The notes beneath the pieces were generated by a model that was not told the origin of the DNA, did no database searches, and worked only from the letters and a program-made list of their open reading frames with translations. From NCBI GenBank assembly GCA_037952775.1, contig JBANAY010000003.1, positions 19,654,001 to 19,718,000 on the forward strand: 64,000 nt of DNA, written 5' to 3'. Shown in pieces: positions 34,796 through 46,678 of this stretch. The stretch's first letter is position 1, and each line of letters begins with the position of its first letter. The stretch comes from Clonostachys chloroleuca (taxonomy: Eukaryota > Ascomycota > Sordariomycetes > Hypocreales > Bionectriaceae). Both the position numbers and the translations under genes were made by a program.

Positions 34796-36201
34796 TTACA
34801 GCTTGGCCAGTGTTCCCTCGGAATTCAGGAACGACACGTGGGATCTACTGATCTCTTTGATGTTTTTGCATCTGCAATCTTGTTAGCTCCGTCCGCGAGC
34901 ATTGCCGGGATTGATTGAAACGTACCCTGCAAGCGTCATGGCAATTTTGAACTCAAACATCAGGATCTTGATTGCAAGATCAATTCCGTCGGCACCGTTG
35001 TACTACAGAAGGAAAACCCGTTAGCCAAGGATCTCAAGGAGCACATCCAAAGGTCAGAGTCCCTTTGGTACTAGTCATTTACGTACTGCCATGCCCCAAA
35101 TGGGAATCCTGCCAACAAACACATGGGACGCTCCGAGTGCCAACGCTTTGAAAATATCGGTCCCACGACGAATGCCTCCGTCGACGATAATGGGAATTCT
35201 ACCAGCCGCAGCAGTGGAACATTCACGAAGAGCATCGAGAGTCGCGGGCACGCCGTCTAGCTGTCTGCCACCGTGGTTCGAAATCATGATTCCGTCGAGG
35301 CGATGTTTGATAGCTAATTGTACATCCTCAGCCGTGTAGACGCCCTTGAGCCAGATCTGCATCTTTGTTTGGGTTCGAAGCCAGGGAATCGCATTATCCC
35401 AATCGATGGAAGGATCGTAGTCAAACCTTCTTGGCTTGAGTGGGTCTGTAGCACCGGCCATCTCTTCCTTGCCGCTGGATAGAAGATTGGGCCACTGCAT
35501 GTCTGCGGGAAGAGTGAAGTTGTTGCGGTATTCATTGAGGCGACGACCAAGGACGACGCCATCCACAGTCAGAAAGACAGCTTTGTAACCCGCAGCTTCA
35601 TGAAAGAGGTCAATGGAGTTCGGGACAAATTTGACTAGGTGGTTTGGAAGAGATTGACTCACCTTCAGCTCGCTGCAGCATCTGAGTAGTGGTCGGACGA
35701 TCTCTGACCATCGACAGTTGTAGAACGTAAGGGTTGCCATTCCCTTGGCTACCAACATTTTCAATGGACTCAGTCGCATATGAGGAGAGAGCCATACAAA
35801 GGCCGTATTTGGCTGCAATACGGGACGTAGCCAATTCGCCATCAGGGTGTGCTATTCGCTGCATCGCCGTAGGGCTGAAACCCATAGGAAGGGCAGTTCT
35901 GCACCCGAAAATTTCCCCAGAGATGTCAACATTGTCTACGTTCACTAGGATGCGTGGTCGAATCTTGTACCGATCGAAGGCAGCTTCGTTATCGTTCAAT
36001 GTAACAAGATCCATTGCACCTCCATTGAAGTAGTCTGGAACACGGAATCACCATGGTGAGCCAAGAAATCGTACGGAAGAGTTCAAGAGAATACTGGAAC
36101 TGCTTACCGCTATGTTCCTTGGGGAGTTTAGCACAACCGGCCTCTTTCAGGTCAGCAATGGTATGGACTAAAGGGTCCCAGGAAGCACCCCGGTTGGCCA
36201 T
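34796..36201 (-). CDS. FMN-dependent 2-hydroxyacid dehydrogenase/oxidase (lactate dehydrogenase-like)
   Basis: Five exons (36,201-36,108, 36,034-35,663, 35,595-35,087, 35,002-34,926, 34,871-34,796) give 375 residues. DYFNGGAMDLVTLNDNEAAFD and RPRILVNVDNVD open the TIM barrel. LPMGFSPTAMQRIAHPDGE is the FMN and substrate side, VDGVVLGRR and LKGVYTAEDVQLAI follow, and SNHGGRQLD holds the catalytic His and substrate Arg. VDGGIRRGTDIFKALALGA binds the FMN phosphate. There is no cytochrome b5 domain and no targeting peptide, so this is a soluble or peroxisomal-type oxidase or dehydrogenase for L-2-hydroxy acids such as lactate or glycolate. It is divergent from the class II aldolase. The last two exons are short (77 and 76 nt). 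The gene is intact. Confidence 0.9.
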
Positions 36202-37104
36202 ATTGATGTCTCGAACGGGATATGCTTGACTGCTTGGTACGGGATTCAGTGGCAGCAAGTATCGTGATCAAGAAAGGAGAGATAGAGTTCCACGTGTGTC
36301 GGGACGCGTGGACTACCTAAGAAGCATCAAAGCAGCGGAGGAGATAAATAAGGATTCGAGGCAACAGAATCTGTCGGGCAGCCTAGCGGCAGGGTAGGTA
36401 TTCCGAAGGCTAAGAGAACTGCAGCGCGGTCGCCAGCAAACGCCGAGTGACCCGAATCAGGCATGGCTTAAATAAAACACCTAGGTAGGGAATAACCTGC
36501 TAATGCGTCCTTCCAGAGGTTTTACCTTTTCGGCAGATCTGGGCTACAACGTTCAAGTTGCTCGGTTGCCCTCTGAACCGCTCATTAGTGCGGGGACGAA
36601 GTCACCTGTACTCTATGATGAGAGATATCGTTTCTGGGGCAATCCAATTTGGGTCTCACGATAGGTCCAAGCCCCCACCCGCAGCTCTTTTAGCCGCCTC
36701 TCGAAAACTTTCCACATTGAGACACGAAGATAAGGTTACGGAATCTCCCAGATCTAGTTTAGCATTTGCAATAGCCTTTGGCGATCCCGTGGCTGACCAA
36801 CGGCCAGACTGGTCGCCCCCGTTACCCACAAGGAAATTCCATACCATACCGCCAATCCTCCGCCGTTCCTTAGTGCTTAGTTCCCGGGTGGATTGAATCG
36901 ACCGGGTCGAGGTCGAACTGATGGAGCCAGCCATGACTGACAAGAATGCGTCATGTTTGGTGTTGATGTATAAGAAGAGACTCTTTTATTCCCCTGATAC
37001 TATATCATTGCCATATCTACCAAAGCAGTGTACAGTCTCTGACGAACATTCTCCCATTGTCTTCAAAGGCTAGCCACTTGTCACAACGCTCAGGCACATC
37101 CGCC
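36202..37104. promoter_or_regulatory. Bidirectional promoter between 2-hydroxyacid dehydrogenase and class II aldolase
   Basis: The two genes start 903 bp apart and read outward, the same layout as the other enzyme pair. A GGAGATAA word lies near 36,339 and a CTCCGCCG half-site near 36,857, matching one arm of the inverted repeat at 32,694. Single half-sites are expected by chance, so this is weak support for shared control. Confidence 0.45.
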
Positions 37105-38119
37105 ATGTCATCCTTAGCTTTTTCCCACAGTACTACAGCAGCATCTGCTAATCAGCCGGTGCTCAAACTTCGTTTGGATCAGGGCGAAGATGCAGGCACT
37201 ATCACGCCGAATGAAGCAATCTCCCACGGGGATGTGTTGCCAGGTTAGCCAACTCAATCAGCATCAATAACAAGAGACGAACAGTAATTGATTCCGTCCC
37301 ATAGACATTCCTACCTTCCCCACGTTCAGAGAGCACCGAAGACACATCTTGGTTCACATGGCTGCTGTATTTCGACACTGGGCTCGTATGGGCTACACAG
37401 AAGGTCAATCCGGTCATATTTCCCTTCGAGACCCAGAATACCCCAATTTGATGTGGATGAATCCCCTCAGCCGACATTTCGGAAGCCTTCGCGCTGGCGA
37501 TATGATCTGCCTTGACATTGACACGGGTCGCATCGTTGCTGGAAACAAGAACCCTGCTACGGGTGGTAGGACTGTCAACAAAGCGGGATTCTACATTCAC
37601 TCTGCCGTGCACAAAGCCAGGCCTGACGCCCACGCCGTCTGCCACGCGCACACTGTGCCTGGACGCGCGTGGTCTGCGTTTGCGAGACCTCTGGAGATGC
37701 TTACGCAAGACGTCTGTAATTTCTACAATGCCCACTCAGTTTATGATGCTTATGGTGGCATCGTCTTCGCTGGCGACGAGGGAGATAGAATCGCTGCATC
37801 TCTAGGCCCACATGGGAAGGCAGCCATTTTGATGAGCCATGGTCTTCTCACCGTGGGTAGCACTGTGGACGAGGCTGGCTTTCTCTTCGGTCTGCTGGAT
37901 CGCTCATGTGACATTCAGCTACGTGCAGAGGCTGCAGCTGCCAATGGCATAAAGAAATTCATCATCAGCGATGAGGAAGCGCAGAAGAACTTTGAGATGG
38001 CGAGTGAAGCACTTGTTCTTTACAGAGAGGGACAGGCAGATGTAGAGTACGAAATCGAAGCTATCGGTGGTGAGGAAGAGATGGCCAGGGGTTTTGACAG
38101 CCTTGTGCTCGATGTGTAG
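37105..38119 (+). CDS. Class II aldolase/adducin-family protein
   Basis: Two exons (37,105-37,243 and 37,305-38,119) give 317 residues. After a variable leader, the domain opens with GYTEGQSGHISLRDPEYP, then NPLSRHFGSLRAGDMICLDI, CHAHTVPGRAW with two of the zinc-binding His residues, and MSHGLLTVGSTVDEA with a third His. This is the fold of fuculose-1-phosphate aldolase and related decarboxylases and aldolases, which use a divalent metal to cleave hydroxy-ketone or hydroxy-acid substrates. Fungal paralogues are mostly uncharacterised. Its position opposite a 2-hydroxyacid dehydrogenase suggests that the two act on linked hydroxy/keto acids. The ATG at 37,105 was chosen because upstream frame lacks an earlier strong start. 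The gene is intact. Confidence 0.85.
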
Positions 38120-38713
38120 GTGATTTAGGATGTGCTTGGTAGCTCGAATAAATTTGGATATCGCATTTTTAAAATACTCAATCAATATATCTTTATAACA
38201 CACACTCTCTCCTGTCTCTCTCTCTATATATATGTATATACAAATGAAACCAAAGGAGTATTTGTCCCACGACCATTATGGGCTTGCTAGATAAAAGAAA
38301 TCTGCCATGGTGAGGTAAGGAAAATAGTGCCAAGAAGAAAATGGCCGAATGTACGATGATGGCTCCTCTTCTGGCGAGGAGCCTGACAATTGAGACCCAC
38401 GATAAGAGAGATTGCGGATTTCATCACGAGTCAGCCGGAAGGGGGTGCAACATTGCCCCGCCTTTGCGATAAGCCGAAGGCGGAAGTGAACCCATCTGCT
38501 GGGTAGAGGTAGCCTTCGGCTAAGCAGCTCGCTTACGACACTATATATCCGACTCGCGTACGGAGTACGAGGTTTAGATGTCATGGGTACGCGAAAGCTT
38601 TCCTATATCAGACGTCGGCTACCCAGGCCCATCATCCAACGTGCTCCAGACCCTTCCCCGCTCAAGCTCAACATCTGGCAGACATCACTACGGTCTTCCG
38701 TTCTCGACAACCG
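38120..38713. other. Intergenic stretch with TC/TA microsatellite
   Basis: A TCTC and TATA dinucleotide tract lies at about 38,205-38,242. The remainder is the promoter of the Zn2Cys6 gene. No other feature seen. Confidence 0.4.
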
Positions 38714-41017
38714 ATGGAGCTAACGACTACGAAGTTGGGGCGTACGCGAACCTTTACTGGGTGTCGAACATGTCGTCGCCGCCACACCAAGTGTGATGAA
38801 ATGGTAAGTTGAGCTATGTGCCATCTGACCTCCTGACCCTGTCGCCCACCGTGGAACTGGCCCGTTTGCAAGACCCAGACTGATCGCCTAACCAGCGACC
38901 AACTTGCAAAGCTTGCCAAGAACAGGGCTTAGCTTGTGGAGGATACGCACCTCGGCTGATATGGGCGAGGGACATACCTGGTCAGATTCTGGAGCCTGTC
39001 GGCGATGAAGAGACCCAGACCCGTTTTCCACTCTTCTCAGGTATGTTGGCTTGGCAGCTCTTGTCTTCGTCGTAACTTACGTGGCTCCTCCTAGTTTCGT
39101 ATCAGGAGTGCCTAAGCAAGCAGCTGTCTCAAAGCTTATGCTCACGTACCACTGATAATATCTTGCTTGACCTTCAAGCCGCACTGAGGCCGACTGCTGG
39201 TCGCAAAGCTGCAGACATTCAAATGGGACCTTTTGGAGCCTTCCAAACCTCAAAACCTCAAAACTTCCCAGACAAGAAAGACACGTATTTACAATCGTCA
39301 ACAAGCACGACTGTAGAGGAAGTGGGAGCGAAAGCCCCTAGAACATTTGACCATACCGATATTTCTCTCTATCTAGATGGATTGACTGGTCAACTAGATC
39401 ATGTTGATATGGATGACTTAGATTTGTTATTAGTTGCTGACGTGGACCTCGATGTCCAGCAGGGCTTTGCAACGGAACCAGATTCTAGCTTCGACTTGAG
39501 CATCGAACCGTCAACATATGTTAGCCACGCCGGACCACCAGCCCTTAGTCCGACTTCATCGCGAAAAGATACGCTGCATGATGAAGGTGTTTGTAGGAGC
39601 CGTTCATCATCTTTCATTATCAAGCGTGTAGTATCACCAAATTCTGCGTCACCCATCCGGGTAGCCCTGGCAGATGCACCTTTCTTGCTCCGCCATTACA
39701 AGAAGCACATTGACGCCTCAAGCACTGCTATGCGAGCTAAACGAATCTCGCCGTGGCAGCTCCTCTTCTTGCCTTGTGCCTTTCAAACCTTCGGAGAGCT
39801 CACGTCACTTGGTGACACCTCCAATGTCCGAATAGCTATATTGAGCGCTATACTTTCGAGAAGTGCTTTTCACTACAGTAAGACCATCGCTGAAGCCGAT
39901 GACGCTCAACATTGGCAAAGTGTGGGCATGAATCATGGTCTCAGCGCACAATATTACTTGCAAGAAGCCCTCAAACAGGACATGGCTAAGCCAGAAGAGA
40001 CAAATTACCATGATTTGCTTATGGCTTTCCTTGCAATAGCTTTAACATTGGTGAGTCAACCGTATCTAGGTTATGATCAAACTTTTGTGGAATTAACATA
40101 GCATCAAGCTTTATCAAGGTGGACAAGCGCCACGATGTCTCTTACGAGATGCCGAACGACTAATTTGTTTTCGTGGATATACATCCCATAAATCACAGCA
40201 CACCCGTATTCTCCACCACCTGTACACATATTTACGGGTATTGATTGAAAGTGCACCAAGTGCCGATCAAGCGCAAGACAATGAAGTTGGAATCATAACT
40301 CCGGCGACACCGCACAAATCCACGAAATTTCGAATCACTGAGGATACTCTTAACGTTGGACTCGATCCAGACTATGAGAAAACTGCCGACGTCGGTTATG
40401 GCGATATGCATCTGGAGCTTCAAGGCCGATGGAGGGAGACTTTGCATTCTACAATTCACGGTGTTCCCGAATCCTTAATGACGCTACTTGCGCAGACCAC
40501 ATCGCTGGCAAACGAGGTAGCACATCTTCACCGCCGTATCCCCCACGATGCAAATTTGTCACTCAAGTTCAGGCTTCATACAAAGACCTTGGAAGAACAG
40601 ATATGGTCTTGGAATCTTGATCCGGATGTCCAGATGGCGTCCGGCCAAGATTCTAACCAGTCGATACAAAACCTGATCGACTGTCCGCAGACTCAATCGA
40701 TGATAAGAGCCCTCCATCAGGCGCTCACCATTTACTTCTATCGTCGAGTCTACGACGTGAGCCCCAGGGTCCTTCAAGATAATGTTCATCAGGCCTTGAC
40801 CAATTTGGAAGCTTGCATGGAAGAAATCGCCGCGGACGAGCATTTCACGCCATGCCTAGCATGGACCACAATGATCACCGCATCAGCAGCTATATTGACG
40901 AAATACAGAAAAAGGGCTTTGAATTGCGTTGAAATCATTGATGGCATCGGATTCCACTACACCGGTAGGACCTTGAAGGAAGTGGTTGAATCGATGTGGA
41001 CTAGCAGTGGGATTTAG
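38714..41017 (+). CDS. Zn2Cys6 transcription factor, candidate regulator of the enzyme cluster
   Basis: Four exons (38,714-38,803, 38,896-39,040, 39,095-40,050, 40,109-41,017) give 699 residues. The cluster is FTGCRTCRRRHTKCDEM and, across the first intron, RPTCKACQEQGLACGGYAP: C-x2-C-x6-C-x6-C-x2-C-x6-C. The start ATG lies 16 codons before the first Cys. The middle and C-terminal parts carry the fungal regulator domain (GDTSNVRIAILSAILSRSAF, GLSAQYYLQEAL, LYQGGQAPRCLLRDAERLI). The last acceptor (AAG at 40,106-40,108) is unusual but is the choice that keeps frame. It sits between the four carbon-metabolism genes and the transporter, as a pathway-specific activator would. That role is inference. 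Confidence 0.85.
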
Positions 41018-41926
41018 TACATAAGTTATACCAAGGTTCAACCGAGATCATATAGTTCTTTATCGGCATATTTTCTGGGCTCTGGTGTAGTTTTCCTGTT
41101 GCTTGAAAACGAACCTTCCCTCCAATGTATCAAGTCAGGAGGTTAGACCCAATTAAACCCACAACGAGTTCATCCCCGGACTCACATCGAATTACTGGGT
41201 TTCTTTGGTCTTGAATAGGTCGCACATCTCCAAGTGCTTTTGCTGACATTAGACTTATCAAGACGGCCGGTGGCATTGGATCTCTTTCCGTGGTTGTAGT
41301 AGCTCAGCCTAGCGGCCTCCACGCTCTTGGGGAACAAGAGTTGGCGATCAACGTGACATCGATGACCTAGACCTTGAACTATGACAGGCGGAGTGCCCGA
41401 ACTAACCCAAGTCCGAATGCACACCAACATCCTGGACCCGCCTATGACGATAAGAGCCTTCCACGGTACGCGCCTTCTCTGAACATGCCGACCACCTGTG
41501 GAACAGCCCCTCTCCTTTTGGCCGACTCCGCTTTTCCAACTCCATTCTCCCCATGGGAAGATAGGGGGGAGTGAGCATGGGTAGGGTTAATGATGGAGGA
41601 GTGGAGAAATCTCAGGGACAGTTTTGGGAAGTTTTCCACGCAGGACGATCATGCGCACGATATGCTTCCCAACTTGTTCCAACTGATTACTCCTATCCAT
41701 TGGAATAGTTGGCTTTAATGCTGTAGGAGTATGGTATCAACTTTAACTCAAGCTTGAGTGTCAGGCTGGCTTCTGTACCGTCGTTGAGCTGGCGGAACTT
41801 GAGCCCATAGCCTGGGTGGATCTTAAATACTCCTGCTTCACCCAGACCCAAAACCGGCTGCTCCTCTACAAAATTTATTCTCAAAACTTGGTCTGCTTTC
41901 TGACCACCACTCAATTCAACGACTGA
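41018..41926. other. Promoter side of the amino-acid transporter
   Basis: No frame with a motif. A GGCGGAGTG word near 41,389 and an ACTCCGC word near 41,525 contain single CGGAG half-sites. A pyrimidine-rich leader precedes the start at 41,927. Confidence 0.4.
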
Positions 41927-43682
41927 ATGATATCATCAGTTGCTTCCCACAATACAGCCATGGATCAGGACAAAAAGGCCCCCTCGACCGTTGAGCCAAG
42001 TAACATTGACGACGTGCGTAATGGACAAGTGCTCGATGGGAGCGGGGTTACTAATCACGATGCCGTCTTTGGTAAGATTAGAAAGGACGGGCCAAACTAC
42101 CGCAGTGTATGTAGAATAACCCCAATCACCCTCATATTGCTGTTCTAATACGGGCTTCCAGGTCGGATGGATCGGCACGTCTTTCCTGATGATGAAGACT
42201 CAGATCGGTTTGGTAAGCCTTCTAAACCTCAAACTCCAATTTTTTTTTAGCTAATGAGATTAATCCATTCTGAAAAGGGTGTTCTGTTATTTCCTCACGT
42301 ATTCAATACGCTCGGTATTGTTCCTGGAGTGCTCTTACTTTGTGCTGTTGGAGGTATTACGACGTGGTCAAACTATATTGTTGGTGTCTTCAAGCTTAAT
42401 CATCGCCATGTTTACGGTATCGATGATGCTGGGCAACTCATAGCAGGGCGCATCGGCAAGGAGTTTTTGGCTTTCACTTTTATCGGCCGTAAGTCGATTT
42501 CAAGTTATCTCCCCGGCAGTTCATACTAACCCTGCTATTTGTAGATTACACAATGACGGCTGGATCTGCTATGCTCAGTCTCTCAATCGCCTTCAACGCA
42601 CTCTCGGATCACGGTACCTGCACGGCTGTCTTCGTCGCTGCTGCATTTATACTTGTATTTCTTTTGTCCAGTATTCGCACTCTGGGTCAAATCACCTGGC
42701 TCAGCGTTGTTGGAGTCGTGTCTATTGTCGTTGCGGGTAAGCCTATGTTTGTTGCAAATCTTCCTTCAAGCTGTGAGCTAACAAGCTATTCGAATAGTCA
42801 TGATGATCACGATCGCAGTTGCTGTACAAGAACGTCCTCCGGAGGCTCCTCGCGACGGGCATTGGGAGTCTGACTACAAGCTTTTCGGCAGCCCTTCTTT
42901 CACCGACGCTGTTTCGGCCGTCTCGGCGATAATTTTTGCGTATGCGGGTACAGGTGCCTTTTTCCCAATCGTATCAGAGATGAGGGACCCTCGTCACTAT
43001 ACCAGGGCATTGGTTATTTGCCAGACGACTATTTCGGCAATTTATATTGTTGTAGGCGTTGTAGTCTACTATTATGTCGGCTCCTACGTCTCCTCTCCCG
43101 CACTTGGATCAGCTGGCACAACTATGAAAAAGGCTTCATACGGTGTTGCCTTTGCTGGTCTGTTAGTGAGTGGCGTTCTCCTTGCCCATGTAAGTGTTCA
43201 CGGCACGGAAGCAGAATTTCCGCAACATCGCACGAGATTTTGAAAACTCACTGTTGATGATCTAGGTTTCGAGCAAATATATCTTTGTGCGAGCTCTACG
43301 CGGATCGAGGCATCTGACCCAAAATACAATGGTCCATTGGTTTACCTGGATTGGCTGCACACTCGGTGTCTGCTTGACTGCATACATTCTGGCTAGTGCC
43401 ATACCAGTCTTCAATGGCATTGTGTCACTGTCCGGGGCAGCCTTTGGAACCTTGCAATCCTTTCAACCCATGGGAGCTATGTGGTTTTATGATAACTGGA
43501 AACGTCCCGAACGTGGCTGGAAGTGGAAGTGTGGGGTCGTATGGAGTGCCTTTGTTATACTTTCGGGCACCTTCATTATGATTGCTGGCACCTACGGCTC
43601 TATCGTCTCCATTATAGACTCTTATAATGCCGATGGAAGGGTGGCAGCCTGGTCATGCGCCGACAATTCCGGTTCCAGCTAG
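41927..43682 (+). CDS. AAAP-family amino-acid transporter
   Basis: Six exons (41,927-42,106, 42,162-42,212, 42,278-42,488, 42,545-42,736, 42,798-43,189, 43,266-43,682) give 480 residues. After a polar N-terminus of about 60 residues, WIGTSFLMMKTQIGLGVL is the conserved first-helix signature of the Aa_trans family. About 10-11 hydrophobic segments follow, with IIFAYAGTGAFFPIVSEMRDPRHY in the middle, also conserved. The family includes the Neurospora mtr neutral and aromatic amino-acid permease; it imports amino acids with protons at the plasma membrane. One intron leaves only a 51-nt exon. The gene lies next to the regulator and upstream of the reductase and amidase. It could import the substrate of this cluster. 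No lesion is seen. Confidence 0.88.
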
Positions 43683-45177
43683 TTGCGACTTCAAATGACA
43701 GCCTGCATGAGCTTCGGGATACCTTTAGATTGAGATCATTGGGTATTGTTGTCCAAGAACTTGACGGGCGTTGGTGTACGGGGCAAGGCAGACTTAGCAA
43801 CACCTGGATCATAGGTATAGCTTCACCTTACGCCATTTAAGAATCCATTGAAAGTTTTCTAAAAAATACCACAGCTGGTACGGAGAATTATGAGCTGTAG
43901 TATATACAATTGGGACTGTACATACACTATGTATCTAAATCATTCAAGAACTCGTGGGGGGGGTAAAATTTTCAATAGGAGTAAATTATGGTAGAAGGTA
44001 TCTTCGAGACTTCGCGAGACGGTTAAATAGCGAAAAGGGGTTTCTGAGAATCTTATTTATCAAATCTACCATACTGTAATAAGTACACTGCACAGAGCAG
44101 TAAAATTCAATATAATCGCAGTACCAAGCAGCCAGTATCGAGTTCGTAGTGTCATGTATTCATTGCTAGATACGATCATAATCCTGAAGCCACTGTTTTG
44201 GGCATCTTCATCATAACGTCTTCCACTGCTAGGTTCTTACTAGCTCCAGTCTCCTCTTTTTGTTTGATCTCCATTTTTCGATTCAATAAGGACAGATACA
44301 TCTGCCACACAATCGCAACAAGCCTGGAAAACACAGCTCGATTCCATAGGCACGAACGTAAAAGTAAACGCCGTCACAGGTGGCCAAAGGCGAAGAGAAT
44401 TCAACACACTAGTAGGTACGGTATGTATGATGCGATCGACCACAGCTTCGAAAGAATCCCCGGACAAGATGGATGTGTTCTTATTTAATTTTTATCTACT
44501 ATATTTTCTAAATATCATATTAACTATAATACTTTTATATTTTTATTTTGAATAATATTAGAATATGAAGATAGCGGGCATAGACTTATTTCAGTGCATA
44601 GTAATTGAATCAAATGGAATTTTATTGTGAAGAGAAAGCTGCCAGGCCGCGAGTGCCAGTTCATGCAATGCAGCACGTCGCATTGGAGGGCCCAACGAAG
44701 CAATATCCCGCATGCTGTGGGCTACTCAGCCCAAACCCGTCCCCCAAGATATATCAACCGAAGCAATGGCGTTATCCATCCACTTCTAGAGCCTCAGCCT
44801 GCTCAGCAAACTAAAGGGGGCAACAGCCAAAGAAGTCGACTTTAATCTCCCTATCTAGAATTGGCCCTGGTCTCCTCTTTTGAAGCCAGTTGGGAAGCCA
44901 ATGGTGACAGTTTGACCCACCGAACGAAGACGCGATTGACCACTTCTGGTCCATGTCTCCATGTTTCTTCACCGTTCAACGTGGGTCGAGAGAGAATGCT
45001 TGCCACTTGTTAGTCAGTCACCCAAACATTTGCTCCGCTCCTTGAATCGTACGTTGCGTGCTTAAAAAATCAAGTGGACTCTGACCGAAACGGTCCCTGC
45101 CCCCTCATGTCGTACAAGAACACGCTTTTCCCTTGTTCTCTTCTCCCAGCTGTCGATTGGACAGACGTATAAGCAGG
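43683..45177. other. Intergenic stretch with a short AT island
   Basis: No gene seen. A roughly 90-bp AT-rich island lies at 44,480-44,570 and may be a small RIP relic or simply spacer. The right end is the promoter of the reductase gene. Confidence 0.4.
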
Positions 45178-46233
45178 ATGGCTACTCCTCTCACCACCAG
45201 GCAATGGAGTCTTGCCGCCCATCCTAGCGGAACTCCCACCCTCTCTGGCCCCGAACCAACGTTCAAGCTCGAGACCGTCGAGCTGCCCCAGCTTGAAGAT
45301 GGCCAAGTCCTTGTCAAGATCCAGTACATCTCCAATGATGCCGGCCTGCGGACATACATCGGTTGCTCTGTGGATAACGACCGCATGTACGTACCCCCCG
45401 TGCCACTTGGCGAGCCCATGCGCGCCGGCATGATTGGCGAGGTGCTCGAGTCCAAGTCTCCCAAGTTCAAGGTCGGCGACATTGTCCACGAGACTACCCG
45501 CGCGCCCTGGGCCGAAAAGGTGGTCATCAACGACTCGAATCTCCAGGCTTTAGCTCCGCTGCCCGGCGGCCTGTCCAACATCCATTACATGGGTGCGTTT
45601 GGAGGGACCGGCCTGACTGCCTACGTCGGCCTCCTCCACGTCGCACAGGCCAAGAAGGAGCACACGATTGTCGTTTCTGCGGCTGCCGGAGCCACGGGAT
45701 CCATGGTCATTCAGATCGCTGCCAAGATCCTGGGGGCCAAGAGAGTTGTTGGGATTGCGGGAGGTACTGAGAAGTGCGCCTGGGTCGTAGAGCACCTGGG
45801 TGCACATGCATGCGTAGACTACAAGAGCCCGACCTTCAAAGAGGATCTGAAAGCCGCCACCCCCGACGAGGTCGACATCTTCTACGACAATGTCGGCGGC
45901 GCGGTCTTGGACGAGACTCTGGCACGTATGAAGCGCCACAGTCTCGTTGCTGTGTGCGGTGCTGTCAGCGGATACAATTCGAGCGAGCCAATGACCCTCC
46001 GCAACTGGTTTGAGGTTGTTTCACAGAGGATCACGCTCAAGGGGTTCTTCTTGTTTGACTACCTAGACCAGATCCCGGCCGCGATACAGCAGCTCGTCGC
46101 TGCTGCCGTGGACGGCCGGATCAACCTAAACATCGAGGAGGTTCCCGCCACGATCGAGGGTGTGCCCCAGGTTTGGATCGACATGTACACCGGCTCGGCC
46201 AAGGGAAAGGTGATTACCAAGTTGGAGAGTTAG
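45178..46233 (+). CDS. NADP-dependent alkenal/one oxidoreductase (zinc-free MDR family)
   Basis: An intronless frame of 351 residues, starting at the ATG before ATPLTTRQW. The N-terminal part has PQLEDGQVLVKIQYISNDAG and the substrate-side loop MRAGMIGEVLESKSPKFKVGD. The cofactor domain has VVSAAAGATGSMVIQIAAKI and VVGIAGGTEKC, then VDIFYDNVGGAVLDETLARM. It ends with GSAKGKVITKLES. This is the leukotriene B4 12-hydroxydehydrogenase/prostaglandin reductase type of medium-chain reductase. These enzymes lack zinc and reduce activated C=C bonds with NADPH in the cytosol. The natural substrate of fungal members is mostly unknown. Its link to the enzyme cluster is position only. The gene is intact and GC-rich. 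Confidence 0.88.
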   Translation: MATPLTTRQWSLAAHPSGTPTLSGPEPTFKLETVELPQLEDGQVLVKIQYISNDAGLRTYIGCSVDNDRMYVPPVPLGEPMRAGMIGEVLESKSPKFKVGDIVHETTRAPWAEKVVINDSNLQALAPLPGGLSNIHYMGAFGGTGLTAYVGLLHVAQAKKEHTIVVSAAAGATGSMVIQIAAKILGAKRVVGIAGGTEKCAWVVEHLGAHACVDYKSPTFKEDLKAATPDEVDIFYDNVGGAVLDETLARMKRHSLVAVCGAVSGYNSSEPMTLRNWFEVVSQRITLKGFFLFDYLDQIPAAIQQLVAAAVDGRINLNIEEVPATIEGVPQVWIDMYTGSAKGKVITKLES

Positions 46234-46678
46234 ATTATATCGTAGCAGATGATTCTGGAATTTGACTAATGATGGATGATGAAATGAACAAACACTCTCA
46301 ACATATCTCTGGAGGAGACAAAAGACGAAGATTGAGAATGGAGGACGGAATATATTTCATAGTAGAAACAAAAATTTAATGGGCATAAACCTACGCCCTG
46401 CATATACTCTGATCCTTAATTTAAGCTGGCTGAGTAAAGTGGCTTTCATATCCCTCTGTTGAGCGCCTGTTGGATAAGCGACGCTGGCGCGGGGTTATCT
46501 GGTTATCTGGCCAGTGAAATTCACGCAATCTGGGCGTCTCATGCGCACCCATTGAGTTAATTTCAATCATCTTCTATGTTCGCTAGGCCTCATATCTACT
46601 GAATTTGGCGTTGGGATAAGTGAGTCTGAGCGAGGAGAGCGTTCTGCGTCATTCTCCCAGCCGAACAAACCATCACTC
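46234..46678. other. Intergenic stretch
   Basis: This is the 3' side of the reductase and promoter of the amidase. Nothing else recognisable. Confidence 0.4.

Noticed and set aside
44480..44570. Small AT island as another RIP relic
   Set aside because: It is too short and matches none of the LTR words, so ordinary spacer is as likely.
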